DNA of 64,000 bases. Origin: Nautilus pompilius. Taxonomy: Eukaryota; Mollusca; Cephalopoda; Nautilida; Nautilidae. The position numbers were made by a program, and so were the translations under genes. This document shows positions 26,287-40,005 of this stretch, piece by piece. The stretch is taken from positions 186,001 to 250,000 of the forward strand of contig JACATO010000049.1 of the NCBI GenBank assembly GCA_018389105.1. The letters run 5' to 3'. The first letter of the stretch is position 1. The number at the start of each line of letters is the position of its first letter. The notes below the pieces were generated by a model that was given only the letters and a program-made list of their open reading frames with translations, ran no database searches and had not been told where the DNA came from.

Positions 26287-26803
26287 ACCAATGCTCTACA
26301 TTCTATGAATGGCGCATCATCAACATTTTTTTCTAATCTATAGCATTGAATCTTGGAATTTTTAGTAGATTTAAATTTTCACTTTGTATTTTCATAGTCT
26401 TCTGTCTTTACATTATCAAGATTATCTGGCTGTAACAAACATTAATGTTATCAGCTTACATTTATGAAAATTAATAATCATATGACTGAATAATGAGCAG
26501 TAAATAAAGAATGTCTTCACATCATTCTACAGTATCTTTCTTATATTAGAACTTTTGGCTCTGTGAGGTGGTCTTCACATCACGGCTGCCTGCTTCACTG
26601 GCTGGTTTGCTAGATAAGATGAAACTAGAATGGTTATGAAATTCCATGTAGATACTAGGCAATGCAAAGATGAAAATAAGCAAAATTATACCAATACAGA
26701 TATCCTAAGTACATAGATACATTAAAAATAACAGTGTTGTTTATGCAGAAAAACATGGATACAGTTAATAGTTAGTAATCTTGTACTGTGTAGAAGATTG
26801 CAA

Positions 26804-26822
26804 CATATATATATATATACAC
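26804..26822. repeat. (AT)n tract
   Basis: A short AT dinucleotide run beyond the 3' end of the minus-strand coding-like relic. Confidence 0.8.
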
Positions 26823-26859
26823 ATCGTAAGAAAGAGATCAGTAATCATGGTACATTTCT

Positions 26860-27480
26860 AGTAAAGAACCTGTGGTTTTGCAGTTAGTTTGAGATGCATT
26901 TGCAGAGGGCAGTCAAGGACAGAACTACAGGTGATAATTGAGTTCATGTTCAATGAAGCCATGTAAATGTGCTGGTGATGTGATGCTTCTATTGTGATTC
27001 ACACAATCAATGACAGCTAGTGCCCAATCCTTCACTAAAACTTTGCCCTATTTGGTAACCCGACAGATAAGAGCTTTTCTTAAAGAATGTTGAAGATCAG
27101 GCAGATTTACTGTTCCTTTGCAGACCACCAGCTGTCCAGTGGCCAAAATTGCACCTCACATTGTCACAGAAAAATTCATAAAATTTCACCATGACTTACA
27201 GATAGTTCAGTAAAAATTCCTTGGATGTACAACGATATACCAAGATATAACTACAGCAAGAACCTATTATAAAAGCAGAAGGTAATGTTAGAATCTCTGT
27301 TGCCCACTGGTGTCAATGAGTTATAGAGATGAGGTTTTGGTTTTGCCTATCTTCTGTTATGACCATTTTGTAGATTCCTGGTACTGATTAATGTTGAGGT
27401 TTCACCAATTTTATTCTGTGGCTTCGAGAACATGACACATATTAACTTCTGGTTGATCCTAGGTGGAAATACCACATGCC
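26860..27480 (-). pseudogene. Unrecognised coding-like relic, minus strand
   Basis: Reading the minus strand from about 27480 down to 26860, one frame stays mostly open for over 200 codons, with only scattered stops and two or three frame changes. It includes FYEFFCDNVRCNFGHWTAGG, then NLPDLQHSLRKALICRVTK, then VKDWALAVIDCVNHNRSITS and AHLHGFIEHELNYHL. The composition looks protein-like and GC content is above the flanks. No family was recognised; a decayed transposon gene is the likeliest origin. The (AT)n tract at 26804-26822 lies just beyond its 3' end. Confidence 0.3.
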
Positions 27481-30400
27481 TTGGAAATTTCCTGATGGCT
27501 TCTACTCATTTTTTTATTTTTCCTTGTGAGCAAAATGAAGTTTTCTCTGACCTATATTTATCTTGATTTATATGTTATGCGGCTTGGTTGGAAGTTAGAC
27601 ATTTGCACCTCAAGAGATATTTAATCATAAGGTTATGAATACTTTCTGTTTATTATAAGCTTTCTTATTAATTTGTTTTACTAAAGAAATGAAAAAAATT
27701 AAAATATTTAAGTAATATATATCTTAATGCTTATAGTGTGTTTATTAACAAAATCTCCTTGTATAAAGCTAGGTTGAGATACATTAATCATTATAATCTA
27801 TTCAGATGATTATAGCTTAGCTCTTTATTTAAAATGGTTTGTTCTATTGCTTTTTTAAAAAGATTTGACCAAAGCAGATCAAAATTTAAATAAATTGTTT
27901 GGTTGTACTAGCATAATGTAGCTTTAACACAGACAAAAACTAAATAATTGAAACATGTTATATATACACAATTTACAAATACATATACTATTTTTTTTCA
28001 ATTTTGAGTTATACTCATCATAAAAAGTTTTTTAGAAATATTATGATGTCTTTAAAACAATAGGTTATGAAAATATGCAAAGTTGCCCTTTGCTTAACGT
28101 TTTTTACTTTTTTAAGACATACCGTTGCTTAGCATATTTGGTTTGACTGACTTGTGCCGTTTTAATCTATCTCTCAGTTCATGCAAGATTTCAAGCAGAC
28201 ATTACAAACTTATTTTCGTTTTGTAATAATACAGATAGATTATAGCTCTACATTTTAAGAAATGTCTGGTTATTACTAGCTTTCACACAAAATCTGAAGC
28301 CAGTATTTTTTAAAAAATCAATGAGTTTCCCTAGTAAGGACTGCATGTTTTAAAAAAATTGTACGTAAAGCTACCAAACAAAACATATAGATTTTTAAAT
28401 AATAAAAATATTTTTTTTTTGTTATTTGATTTTAGCAAAAACATTCCTAAGGCTTATGCTAAATTCAATAAAAATTAGCCTTGATTGAACAATGCTTTAT
28501 TGTTGTGATAAAACTTGGTTCTTTTTAAAAATCTCAGTGGTAAATATGCAAACCATACAACACAATTGAATGAAAATATAAATATTCTAACAGAACAACG
28601 AACTTTTTTTCTCTTGTGTTTACTGATGAATTTGCCCTATTGCAGGTTTACTCTTTATTTGGTAAGGAAATAAGTTAGCCTAGAAATAATACACTTCATG
28701 AATAAAACAATATGTTATTATTTATATTTTTGTATCATGTTTAATTTTTCTTAATTTTGTTGTTGTAAATTTTCATTCAGCTCAAATTTATTAAAATGAA
28801 AAATTATTTGTTTTTTTTAAAATTCAACTAAATTTGTGTTTTTATTCTTTTGGTTGATCTCCAAAAAATGTCAGAATTTGCAAACTTGCTTAGTGTGGAT
28901 GACAGTAAAGTCTGCATCTTTGAGATGTGCTTCATTTAATCTCATAATGATGATTGATTGGTGAGAGGTTTTCTGTTGACCCAACTGATTATTTCCAGCC
29001 AGTAGTTGACTATGATCAGAACCATTGCTACAACGCAGCTTGATAATTACCTCAACTACAACAATGATCTATGAGACAAAAACTTAAGTTTGTACATGGA
29101 AAATGAATCAAAACTTCTTCTGATCATTGCTTTCATAAACAGTTCTCAAAGAATATGTCATTCTGAACAAGGTACTACTTAACCAAGCCAACTTATCTCA
29201 TTACAGAACTATATCCATATATGCATTAACCTCTAATGGACAGGATGCCTTGGACATGAAAGTTAAAAATCACTGAATTTTGGCCAGTTTCTAAAAATTA
29301 ATTTCAGGGAATTAATTTTAATATTTTGTGAGATCATTAGAATATGGCTAAATAGAGAAATAAAACTGCAAGAGAAATATTATCAAAGTTTTTCTTTAAA
29401 TTCTAAATAAAGGTAAAAAAAGAGAAAAATTTTGGAGTATTGGAAGTTAAGATTTAAAGAAAGCTTTTGTCTCTCACCTGTTATTTCTAAAAAGGTCTGT
29501 CATATTTTTTTCTTGCTGCATAAACTCTAAGCAGAAAAACCATTTTTGCAAATGAAAATATGAAGAATCAATTAAATTATATTACCAAATCATTAAAATT
29601 CTTTTTAAAAATTTTGATACTGTATTGTACAGAAAATGTTACATGTTCATTAAACATTTGTTGCCCTTTATCTTACAACTGGTGAAGAAAGTAGCATAAG
29701 TTTCCTTTGAAACATGATTGGCAATACTGCAACGTACAGATCTATTCACTACAACTGGAAATAATTTCTTAATTACAATCTTTTTGTAGTTACAATTTAT
29801 ATATCTTAACTGTGAACAATACTCGGTTATTTAACTGCTGTGAAAACATAATATGGAACATTTAAACAACAAAGATGTTAATTTAATTAAGTATAGTGAA
29901 TTTCACTCATCAAACAGATCTGATACAAAGCACTAGTCCTTTTGTTTGCATTATATGCTAAATAAACAGCAGTGATAGTTTACTGTTAGAAGATATATAA
30001 TAAAAAGAAGGATCAGCCAACGTTCTCTTTTGTTAAAGTAGTTTAACTGCATAACAAAGTAAATAAAAACCAAAATATATATATATATTAGCCTCATATA
30101 TAGAAATATGAATTTACTTCCACAGATCTTGTTCAAAGTGTAATTAGCTTGGTTTTATTTATGAAAAGAGTACATTAACAGAAGCTACCATAGTAACAGT
30201 TATCAAAACTGACAAGTTTCCAGAATATCTTATATACGGTTAATGCAGAGAAGATTAACTTGATCCATTTATAGTCGGATTTTTTTATTGGCAGTACAGT
30301 TGCTATATTTATCTATAAGCAAAATGTAAGGATTGTTGGTTCTGTCTTATCTGAACAAATCTGATTGATTTTAAACTATTTATTGTCACAGGTGTAAGAT

Positions 30401-32385
30401 GTGTATTTGTTAAATGCATCTATTGTATAATTTTGGAAAAGTATAATCCTTTCTCTACTTTACTAGTTTGACATATGCAAGCTGAGCATAAACTACCTGC
30501 ACTTTCTAAGTTGGAAATTCACCTTTTTAGCCAATAGAAATTTTTTAAATACACCTTTAAAAAAATCATGAGTACTGGATTGCAAAATGTGAATGAATGA
30601 CCATTAAAAGTTATATAACTACATTGTTTATGACTTCATACATAAAAAAACCAAAAATCTGATGGAAATTTTCTACTTTTCCTTTATTGCAGCGAAGTTC
30701 AATCTACTGCACCGGAAACATCATTTAACGGCACTGATAGCAAATCAAAGCCTAGAGATGACTATTATTAACATTTTATTTCTTTCAAGGAAAAAAACAA
30801 CATAAAAATATTATTGCACTGTTGCATGTTTGTTTCTTATAGCATCGTTGTTCCACGCTGGTCTCCTAAATATATCCACCTGGCTTTATGTGCTCAGAAT
30901 AAAACTATTGTAAAGAATATAAACAAGAGTTTAAAAGCAGCAAGCAAACAATATATTTTGAACTGCAGCTAGGTTTTGAAAACTTTCCATTACCGAAATA
31001 ACATTTAGTTTTTTAGAGTTTTATCTGTTGACTTTTTTCCTGCGATTGCTGTGTATCTTAATTATCTTCTGTTCATGACTGACTTAAATTCTTTGGAGGT
31101 CAAACATTTTTTGTTAAAAATAAATTAAATAATTGGTTATCTAAAGCATTAAAAAGCACATCACAGCCATTAAAATTACTGTTAGGCTTAATTTAACTGA
31201 ACCTAGAATTAATTACACAAATGCACTAATTAAACATTAGTTTTCATTTGAAACCACATAAAGCAAATATTCTCTGCGAAAATTTTTTATTGATTAGAAA
31301 TAATTTGCTTAAATATAAGCAGCACCAATTTGTGCTTTGTTTTCCGTAGACACTGCAGGTTAGAAGGCTTTGTTGAATTCAAGGTCAGGGATCCAAAGTG
31401 ATTAGAAAAAGTGTATGGGATACTATTATGGTATGGCAATTTAAAAAAATATTCAATTAAATTAAAGCATTTGTATTAAGACTCAATGCTCTGAAACGAT
31501 GATGGTTTCATTTATAAATAAAATTATTTTCCTGCCTTTATAGAATTAAACAAATTTCATATTTAGAGGAAATAGTCATTTTTGTTTTAGGAAACAATTT
31601 TGTCTATCTGTACACTGTGGTAAGAATAAAAAAACTATGCAAATGTCTCCATACTTTCTGAAAAACTGGTATTGCTGTCTGAAGAATAGCTACATAGATT
31701 TCTTTTCTTTAAAGATATTTCTGGTGCTAATTATAGCAGTTGTTTCTGTCTTATTAGGTACAAATTAATTTCCAATAGCTAGAAGTTTTAATCCAAAAAT
31801 AATGAGCCATTTGTACAAAGCCCATCACACTCATAGGAATACACTGCTTAGATGATTGATAAGGAAATGCACTGTCATTTTCTTTATGATTATCATTGAG
31901 ATAATCTTTCTGAAGCCTAATTAAACTGAAATTCACAATCATTACAAGTGTATTTATTATTAAACAGCAAAACAAAGCTGAATGATTTCAGCAGCATTTA
32001 GGAATATAGCAGATATCATTTGAGAAACACTTTTTTTATATTTGTAAAATCTAAATACAACAACAGGTGATATAAATGTTGAATTTTTTTTTTCAAAAAA
32101 TTCTTACTCATAATAGAAGTGATGAGAAATTTTTATCGAGATTTGTACTTTTCCCACAGTAGGCTTATACAGACTGACCCAAGCCACTGTACTTCCTAGC
32201 ACCTGACTAAGTAATACTATGCTTCCAAAAATCTATGGTGATCCTAGTCTTTAATGGTTCGTATAGTTCGTGCATCTGTTTATTTCTAATCCTGACAGGA
32301 TAGCAAACAAAAAAATAATATCATATTTTCAATAATTTTTTTTTAAAATGGCACTTATTTTTAATTGTTAAAGTCATACAGCTTT
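27481..32385. other. AT-rich non-coding DNA
   Basis: No exon, transposase or clear repeat is recognised apart from short AT runs (e.g. near 30077-30090). Confidence 0.55.
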
Positions 32386-32664
32386 AGTGAGTTGATTTAC
32401 CCAAGGGTGTTACGCAATCCACAGCTCAGACCAGAAAGGGTCTGATATCTGGGCCCAGCTGACCAAACCACATGTGAGTCACCAGTCTGAATAGACTACT
32501 GACACCAGTGATCTAATCCTGTCTGGCCCATAGGGCTATAAATGCCCAGCACTTTGGACCCTATTTTGTCTGCCTGGAGACTGTCCCCACCAGAAACCTG
32601 TCCATACTGATGGACCAGGACAGAGGGAACCTGTTACAACAAAGGGTGAATGACTCAATTCACT
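32386..32664. mobile_element. 279-bp GC-rich element with imperfect terminal inverted repeats
   Basis: The left end AGTGAGTTGATTTACCC and the reverse complement of the right end, AGTGAATTGAGTCATTCACCC, agree at most outer positions, and weaker pairing continues to about 30 bases. The interior is much richer in G and C than the flanks and has no long open frame. A non-autonomous DNA transposon is the simplest reading; a SINE with a coincidental inverted match is the alternative. It lies 225 bp upstream of the hAT transposase relic, but no direct link was shown. Confidence 0.45.
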
Positions 32665-32888
32665 CAGATATTTATATTTTTTATATACTTAAAAAAAAGT
32701 TATTTTCCATGTATATTTGAATGTCTGTAGGCTAAACAAGCTTTGGTTTGATTGCTTTAAAAGTCACCACAGTTCGTGTGATAGTCAGTTCAATTATTTA
32801 TATACAAAATAATAAAAAAATTATTATTTGCTAAGTTTATTTGTTTGGAAGATGCTAATCCGAATTATCAATTGTTTTACAAGTCAGC

Positions 32889-34955
32889 ATGTGTTTGTTG
32901 AACTACCTAAAGAAACCAGCTCTAGAGGAAGAGTTTGCAGAAGGAAGTAGTTCATTTCTGAAAGAAAGTGAAATGAACAGGACTCAAGAAGAGGAAACTG
33001 AGGATAACGAGCTTAAAAATGCAGCTAGGTATGTTACAGATGATGACTCTGTTAATGATACGGGCAAGGAAAAACTGAATCTCAAGATGAAATACAAGGA
33101 CCAAGGTACCCTCTCCTCAAAACTCAAGAAAACAAATTGGAATGAAGTATTATCAAGTATAACTTTTCCCCTTCCCTAGATGACCTAACAAGCCCTACTC
33201 CCAGAGCTCAGTGCATGTTTTGCAGTGTAAAATATAGCATCCAGTGCCTGGCTCCTTCAAAATTATAGTCTCATTTAAGAACAAAGCATAGCAATCATCA
33301 AAACAACTCCATGCAGTTTTTCAAAAACACTAGTGAGTATTTGTGGGAGCAGCAAAATTTCTTCCATTCGATGGTAAAGAAAGACACTGTGACTAAAAAA
33401 CCTCTTCTTATTGCCTCTCTACAAATAGCACATCTGCTCATGAAAGAAAAAAAGCCATACACAGAGACTGAGAAAGTTGTCAAACCATGTTTGAAAATCG
33501 TTGCCAATCTATTACATGGTGGAAAGAAAGCAGTGGATAAAGTAGTGCAAATTCCTTTGTCCAATGACAATGGAACTTCGATCTACTACAACTGCTGAAG
33601 AGATTTGAAGAATCAGCTGATGGCAAAACTGTTGGAAGCACCATTTTTTGCTCTGCAGTTTGATGAAACCACGGACATTAAGAACGATGCACAACTCATT
33701 ATGTATTGTCATTTCCAGGATCAAAGCTTGGGAAAAATTGTCAAGCATTATCTCTTTTGTTTGCTAGTCGGAAAGCAAACTACAAGTGAATTTATTTTCT
33801 CCAAGCTTGACAAATTCTTGGAAAATGAAAATTTACCTTGGAGCAAATGTGTTGCTGAGACTACAGACAGTGCTGCAGTGATGGTGAGAAGCATAAAGGA
33901 GCCACTGCTCGCATCAAAGAAAAATCCCAGAATTGGACCTTTTTACCCTGCCAAGAAACTGAACACTCATTGCAATGACCAGAAAAGTGAATTGGAAAAA
34001 TTGTTGCAAAATATGGTAAAAATTGTCAACACTATTCGCCCAAAAGCACAAAAATGTTGGCTGTTTTCAGAGCTATGCAAGGACATGTCTGCAGATCACT
34101 TGATTCTCCTCCTGCGTTCTGAGGTTCTGTGCTTGTCATGTGGAAGAGTCTTTGAAAGAGTACTGTCCCTGAAGAATGAACTGTCTGTATTTTTTACTGA
34201 GCTAGGTGATGTGAAAGCAATGCATTTCAATAATGATTTTTTGCTGGCCAAATTGTGCTACATGACTTCCATTTTTGAACATTTGAATCGGCTCAACTTG
34301 TCACTTCAAGGTAAAAGAGGTGACATCTTCGATGTCCTTGGGAAAATAGAAGCCATGAAAATGAAGATCACCATGTGGCATAGTAACATTCATTAAGACA
34401 ATTTCTCCAATTTCCCACATTTGGAAAGCTTCCTGAAAGAGCGTGAGTTGGAAGAAAAACAACCTGATCTGGAGAAAACACTATGGACATCATTTATAAC
34501 CATCTGCAGTTGTTGTTGAGTCAGTTTCTGTCTAGAAATTTTGAAACATATTTTCCTCAGAAGCATCTGCAGGACTTGGAAAATCAGATGTGGATAGTTA
34601 ATCCTTTGATCACCAGCCACATGAAGCGAGCAGATGTTGGGGAAATGTCAGAAGTGTTGATGGAGCTTCATTATGATTTCACTCAAAAATCATCTTTTGA
34701 GATGTACTCCTACTATGGAGACTATTGGGTTGGATTACTTGCTTTCCCTGAATACAAATCAATTGCCTTGAAGGCCCTTCAACCACTAGTAATGAAGACA
34801 ACAATTTTCCTGTCTGAACCTTGGTAGAATTGATAACCAAAAAACAAAATTCACTTCAGTATGTTGATTCGGTAAGGCGGGTTGCTCCAGAGAAGGAAAT
34901 TGAGCCTTGGTTTGAGAAGCTTGTCACAGAAGTGCAGGAACATCCTAGTCATTGA
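32889..34955 (+). pseudogene. Broken hAT-type (ZBED5/SCAND3-like) transposase gene
   Basis: This is a nearly full-length relic of a hAT-family transposase with a BED zinc finger, the kind that gave rise to ZBED5- and SCAND3-like host genes. An acidic N-terminal part (32889-33179) shifts frame into a BED-like finger at about 33213-33290 with a C-M-F-C pair, a C-terminal SHLRTKH histidine pair and one internal stop (TAG 33266). The frame continues from 33311, stops at 33596-33598 (TGA), and resumes in the same frame at 33605-34396. That piece holds the catalytic-core opening FFALQFDETTDI. After a TAA at 34394-34396 the frame continues, then shifts near 34490 into 34483-34827, which has WVGLLAFPEYKSIALKAL, the hAT dimerisation region. 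A last piece ends EVQEHPSH at 34955. Three stops and about three frameshifts mean it cannot make an intact transposase. A 263-codon piece stays open, so decay is moderate. Confidence 0.88.
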
Positions 34956-37900
34956 TGATAAAAAACATATATATATAAGTTTAGAAGTATGCTGCTTGGT
35001 AAACATACACAATAAGAAAACATTGTTCCTGAGAATCTAATTCTAAGACTGTTGTTTACTAACTTAAATTTATGTAAACTAGAAAAATTCTGATAATTTT
35101 TCTGTGCTCCTAGTTTTCTTTACATATTTTTAGGATGTTCAAAAACGTGAATAAGAAATAAGTTGATTTATGTTTTTTGCTCATGTGACAAAATGAATTA
35201 TATATAAATTTATACACAAGGGAGAGTAAGATGAAAATTACCAAAAACATAAGGAAATTTAGTTTTGGGAATGAAATTTTGTGATAAAGACTCGGGGGGG
35301 GGGGTGAATGGCACTGAAATAGTTTAAGAAGCACTGGTGTAGATCATTTGGCTGATGATGAAGCTTATGTACACGCAGTATGATCTTCATAGATTAACCA
35401 CTGATGTAGACCTTCAATGATTAGTACGCTTGTATTATTGTGCTATTTTTTGTTTTTATTAGAAGCTAACACAAATTAAGCATTTGAATTTATTTACATT
35501 TATTAATCTTACAAAACCACCGAGAATCAGATTGGTTATAATATCTGTATAATATTTTTTTAAATATAAATTATTATTATTATTATTCTTAGTTACCAGG
35601 TTCTGGTTATGGTTAAAAGATGAAGATTTTTAAAACTACGTTTATTTCCAAACTGCTAAATTTTCAATCAAATCACTTTTAAAACAAAAATAATTAGACA
35701 ATTTATATAAGTATTTCTTGAAAACTATACTTTCTCAAACCACTGTTCATTCTAGTAAATCTCCTTTGAAACTTTTCCAGGCAAATCCATAGCCCTGAAC
35801 CTGAACCACCAAAAATTCCAGGCTGGGCCTCACCTGGGTTTTATAGCAAGAACTAACACTTTTGACATTTTTTAAACATAATTATGTATCACTTTGATTT
35901 TGACTATTTAAGTTACTTCTGACTAAATAATGAGTTAAGTCTAGTATTAAATGAATAATGCTCAAAGTTAACATTGTACATAACTGATATTTCTTAATGG
36001 TTTTTAAAATTCAATGTTAATTAGATTAAGATGTTTAACTATGCAACAAGAATTATAGTAATTTAGATATGACAACTGGAAGTCAGGTGATGGATATCCT
36101 TTTACCGTTAGATTCCTATGATGAAATTCAAAATTTAAAAGAGAAATGATGATAGAGCAATGCTGCTGCCTTTTCAGTCTTTCTTATACAAGAGGTCAAT
36201 AAGCCATAGCGAGCCTTTTATTTTAAAGATTCTGATATAATGAATAAAAACAAAACATTAACTTAATGACATTGTTCACAAAAATAAAATTCACTGTTAT
36301 AAATAATTAATTATGATGTAGTACTTTTAAACTATATTTTCATAGTGTCTGAATAATGTAATACATATAGTATTCAACAATTTATTGGTATGAAAAAAAG
36401 ATATATGCCTTTTAGAACATTTTTGCCCCTAATCACCAACTATAAATGATCAGATTAGGATTTACAAGCATATGTACACAATAACAGAAACCAGCACTTT
36501 TTCCACTACAGGCTGACAACTAAATAAATGGTAAATAAATATTTCTTCTTTTATTCTATAGAAATAATTATACATCTCATAATTAGTATTTTCTTTTAGC
36601 TGTTACGTGCATTTTAAAAATAGATTTTGAAGGAAATGCAATAGAAGTCACCTCTTTAAGTAATTAGCATCGTGGTTATGAAGACGCGGATATGAATTAT
36701 TGGGTTGTGTAAAATTTGTTTCATAAAGATTAGGATAATTATAATGACTAAAGTTTCCCTAGCGTATTTCTGCATTAACACTAGTAATAATTAATTTGTG
36801 TTTCATAAAATATTAAATCCACTGAAAGTAATAAGTGCTCTGATACAATCTACAGCTGAACTTCATTAATCCTTTCTGTTCACTAAGTACGATAAGGATG
36901 TACTGGTTTGAGCTTAAATCGAGAAATGTCAGATTGTCAATAGAAGAAGAATTAAAGATTTTTTAAACGGTTATATGAAATTTTAAGACAAAGTGATCAT
37001 AACATTACAAGTATGTGTATAAATATATTTAATTTTGAAAATATTTAGTTAAAATAAATAGTTAAAAATGCTAAACAAATCTCTTTAGTAATAAAATAAG
37101 CTGAAAATAAATCTACTGATATCATGTGTTTTTATTGATATTCTATAAGTAACAAAATAAATACTATTTTTGGTAATTTTTCTGGATATCTTTATTCCTA
37201 ACAATTTCATGAAATGACAAATTATATAACAACAAATAAAATAACAATTAGAATTATTTTAAAATAAACCGTTAAAAAAAAAGAGTAAACATTGACAGGA
37301 CCTTCTCTCTAACTTGACCTCACTTCAGTGTTCTTGATGCAAAGCCCAGCAGGCAGCTGTCAGACAATACAAACAAGAATAGTATTCTGTTCTCCTTATC
37401 CCTGCACTGTTTTTAGGAGGATAGGTTAGATCTTTATCAGATTCATTTCCCCAGGTCACTCAGACATTTGATGACATAAAAATTTATCAGTAAATGAATG
37501 TTATTCCCATTCCAGGATGTCTGCCTTGCCTTGACAAGAGTGTGGGTGGTGTCCTGCTGAAAGAAGAAATGCCTTAGTCTGCCCTAAAATGTCCTTAATG
37601 TAGCATTATATAATCAACTTCCTGCTGTTTACCAACCTGAAATTAACATTAATAGTAGTCATGACCTTGTTACCAAAATGATCTCTCTTGAAAACATACA
37701 TCTGAACATCTCTCTCAATAACTCAAATTGTGACTAGTACCACCCTGAGAAAACTGCATTAGCCCATCCACATGAGGTCCCAGGTAAGTGTGTCTGTTAA
37801 ACATTTCCTTGCTAGGAAAATATCTGTCCAGAACCTCATTGACAGTTTGTTTGGGTTTCTGTAAAGCATCTCTGTCAAACAATCATGACATGTGCAATAT

Positions 37901-39003
37901 CAAACAATTCTTGCGATGTTAAAGTGGTATGTTTCTATTGTATATTGTAGTCTTCTACATCAGCACTATCTGTGCCCTACATGTGTTAAGATAGATGAGA
38001 AATTTGCAACATTCCAAAAGTTGTCAAGCCCAAAAGACTGCATTTCGTGTCCATCTATTTATTGTCACTAGTCTTTGAAAAACATCATGATATTAACAGA
38101 CATAATTGACATCTACTCTTGCTGCAAACACAATGCATTAGATTATATGACACAAAAGTACTGAAGGTCACACACTGCTCTCTAATGTTTATACAGAAGA
38201 GTACCAAAATATTTAGTTAAAAAAATGACAACACTTTCAATGACACTGTTGATCTGTACATGTTTTGTGCTGCTTTTTAAGTTTAAATTTTATTTACGTA
38301 TTGTATTACATATAAATACATCCACATTTATTATTATCATTTTATTGTCATGTTTGCAGCTGACTTCCTTGAGCAAAATGAGAACATAATCAAAATAATA
38401 TTACTGCATGCAATTGAAGTTATAATATGATGGTTCACTACCTTACCAGCCATCATTCTTTTAATGATCATAGAAATATCAACCATATATTGATATAAAA
38501 TTACATAAATCCATCCGTCTCATTTAAGGTGGCATTTTTGAAGATAAAAGTTGTTAAATGCCATTCATGCCTTCATGATTTTGCTGGAGTGCAATAGAAG
38601 TGGCAAGTTCCTATGATTACCACATCACTTAGTGGAAAGTCTCTATTGGAACTCCTATACCAGAATACCTCGAGGAAACCCATGCTGAAGGACTGGTATG
38701 AAAGAGCAAGAAAAAATCATAAAGTGGAAATAAATTTAGAGAGGAATCATCATAAGAATATTTCCCAGTTTGTTTTAAAAACATTTTACAAAATATCTTT
38801 TTAAAACTTATCACAATTTTCAAAATTTTCTTTGTTTTGTTTTGCTTAAATAATATTTAATAGTAAAAGCTAAAAAAAAAAAACTGCAACAAAAAATGGT
38901 GAAAGAAATAAATATAGGAAATTTTTGAAAGTTACCTTTGGCTAGTTCAAATTCCAGTTGAGACTGGCTCAATTTGGTTTGGTTTCTTCTTACTCTTTTT
39001 CAC

Positions 39004-39070
39004 CAGCTGACTGCATGGGTTTCCTCCCACATCTAAAGTGTTCAAGCAGAAACTTTCAATAAGTTTGTTT
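39004..39070 (+). mobile_element. SINE fragment
   Basis: GGTTTCCTCCCACATCTAAA followed by a short CAAGCAGAAACTTTCAATAA stretch matches the body of the SINE family. The rest is absent. Confidence 0.45.
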
Positions 39071-39334
39071 ACCATTCTGGTAACACTTTAAAATAATTCA
39101 GCATCATGAAAGAAAAGGCCTGCTGTGCCACTAAGTATTTGGACTATGTCACAGTTCTCTCTCTCTTGTGAACTTTAAGTATGATATCTCACTAGAAACA
39201 TTTTTTACATATTTTTTAAAAATTAAAATGCAATGATTGGATATGTCAGTTTAAAGGAGTTATTGTTGTTGTTTTATTTATTTATTCAGGTCATATTGCT
39301 GTTTTTATTGAATAAGTAATGATTTTAATAAGGC

Positions 39335-39354
39335 ACAACAACAACAACAACAAA
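39335..39354. repeat. (ACA)n tract
   Basis: A short run of six or seven ACA units about 650 bases before the first AhR exon. Confidence 0.85.
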
Positions 39355-40005
39355 TAAACAAAACAGCAATTTATTTCATTGATCCTTTTACCAATTGCTA
39401 ATATTTAAAATCTAGTCATGTAAATATTTAATTTTATTTGTGCAAAATATCATATTAAATTTGAATTTTTATTGCTATATTTTTGCATATTCAAATTATT
39501 TCCAAGCAAAAATTGTAATTTATGGGAAAACAATTGAAATATGAATATTTTATAGTGTAATTTAATTGCAGAATATGTAGAATGTTTGACATGTATATAT
39601 TTCATACTTTGTTGGTAAGTCTCTGTGTAAACTCAGCTGGTGGTACCACATATACTAGTGCCATTTTCCTGTTTGTTTAATGGTATTTTAATTAAAATGA
39701 AAGTACTCCTTCAATTTAAAGGGTTTGCCCTTTTAAAAAAACTAAATAAATTTAAATACTTATCTTACTTTAGAACATTTGCTTGTCATTTTTCACCTTT
39801 TAAAATGAAATGTTCAGGTGCTTTAAGCTTTTTCTTGATTGATTTTTAAATTATTTCATAGATTATTCCATCTCTTGAATGTCAATTCACTTCAATTGCA
39901 TTATTCCTGTGACTTACTTCACTTAGTAGGTTGATTTTATCAGATCTAGTAAAATTGTTAAAAAAGGTAATCATTACTCTACAGTTATTCCTTTATTTTC
40001 TGCAG

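Larger units (their letters stand above)
34956..40005. other. Non-coding DNA upstream of first recognised AhR exon
   Basis: It contains a G-run at 35294-35304, a GC-richer unrecognised stretch at about 37300-37800, the SINE fragment at 39004-39070 and the (ACA)n tract. No bHLH-coding exon was found. Confidence 0.5.

Noticed and set aside
32889..33179. Functional acidic host exon
   Set aside because: It continues by frameshift into the BED finger and transposase core, so it is the N-terminus of the broken hAT gene.
38613..38823. Short frames on both strands
   Set aside because: Both strands are open over the same bases and neither reading is recognisable; insufficient for a gene call.
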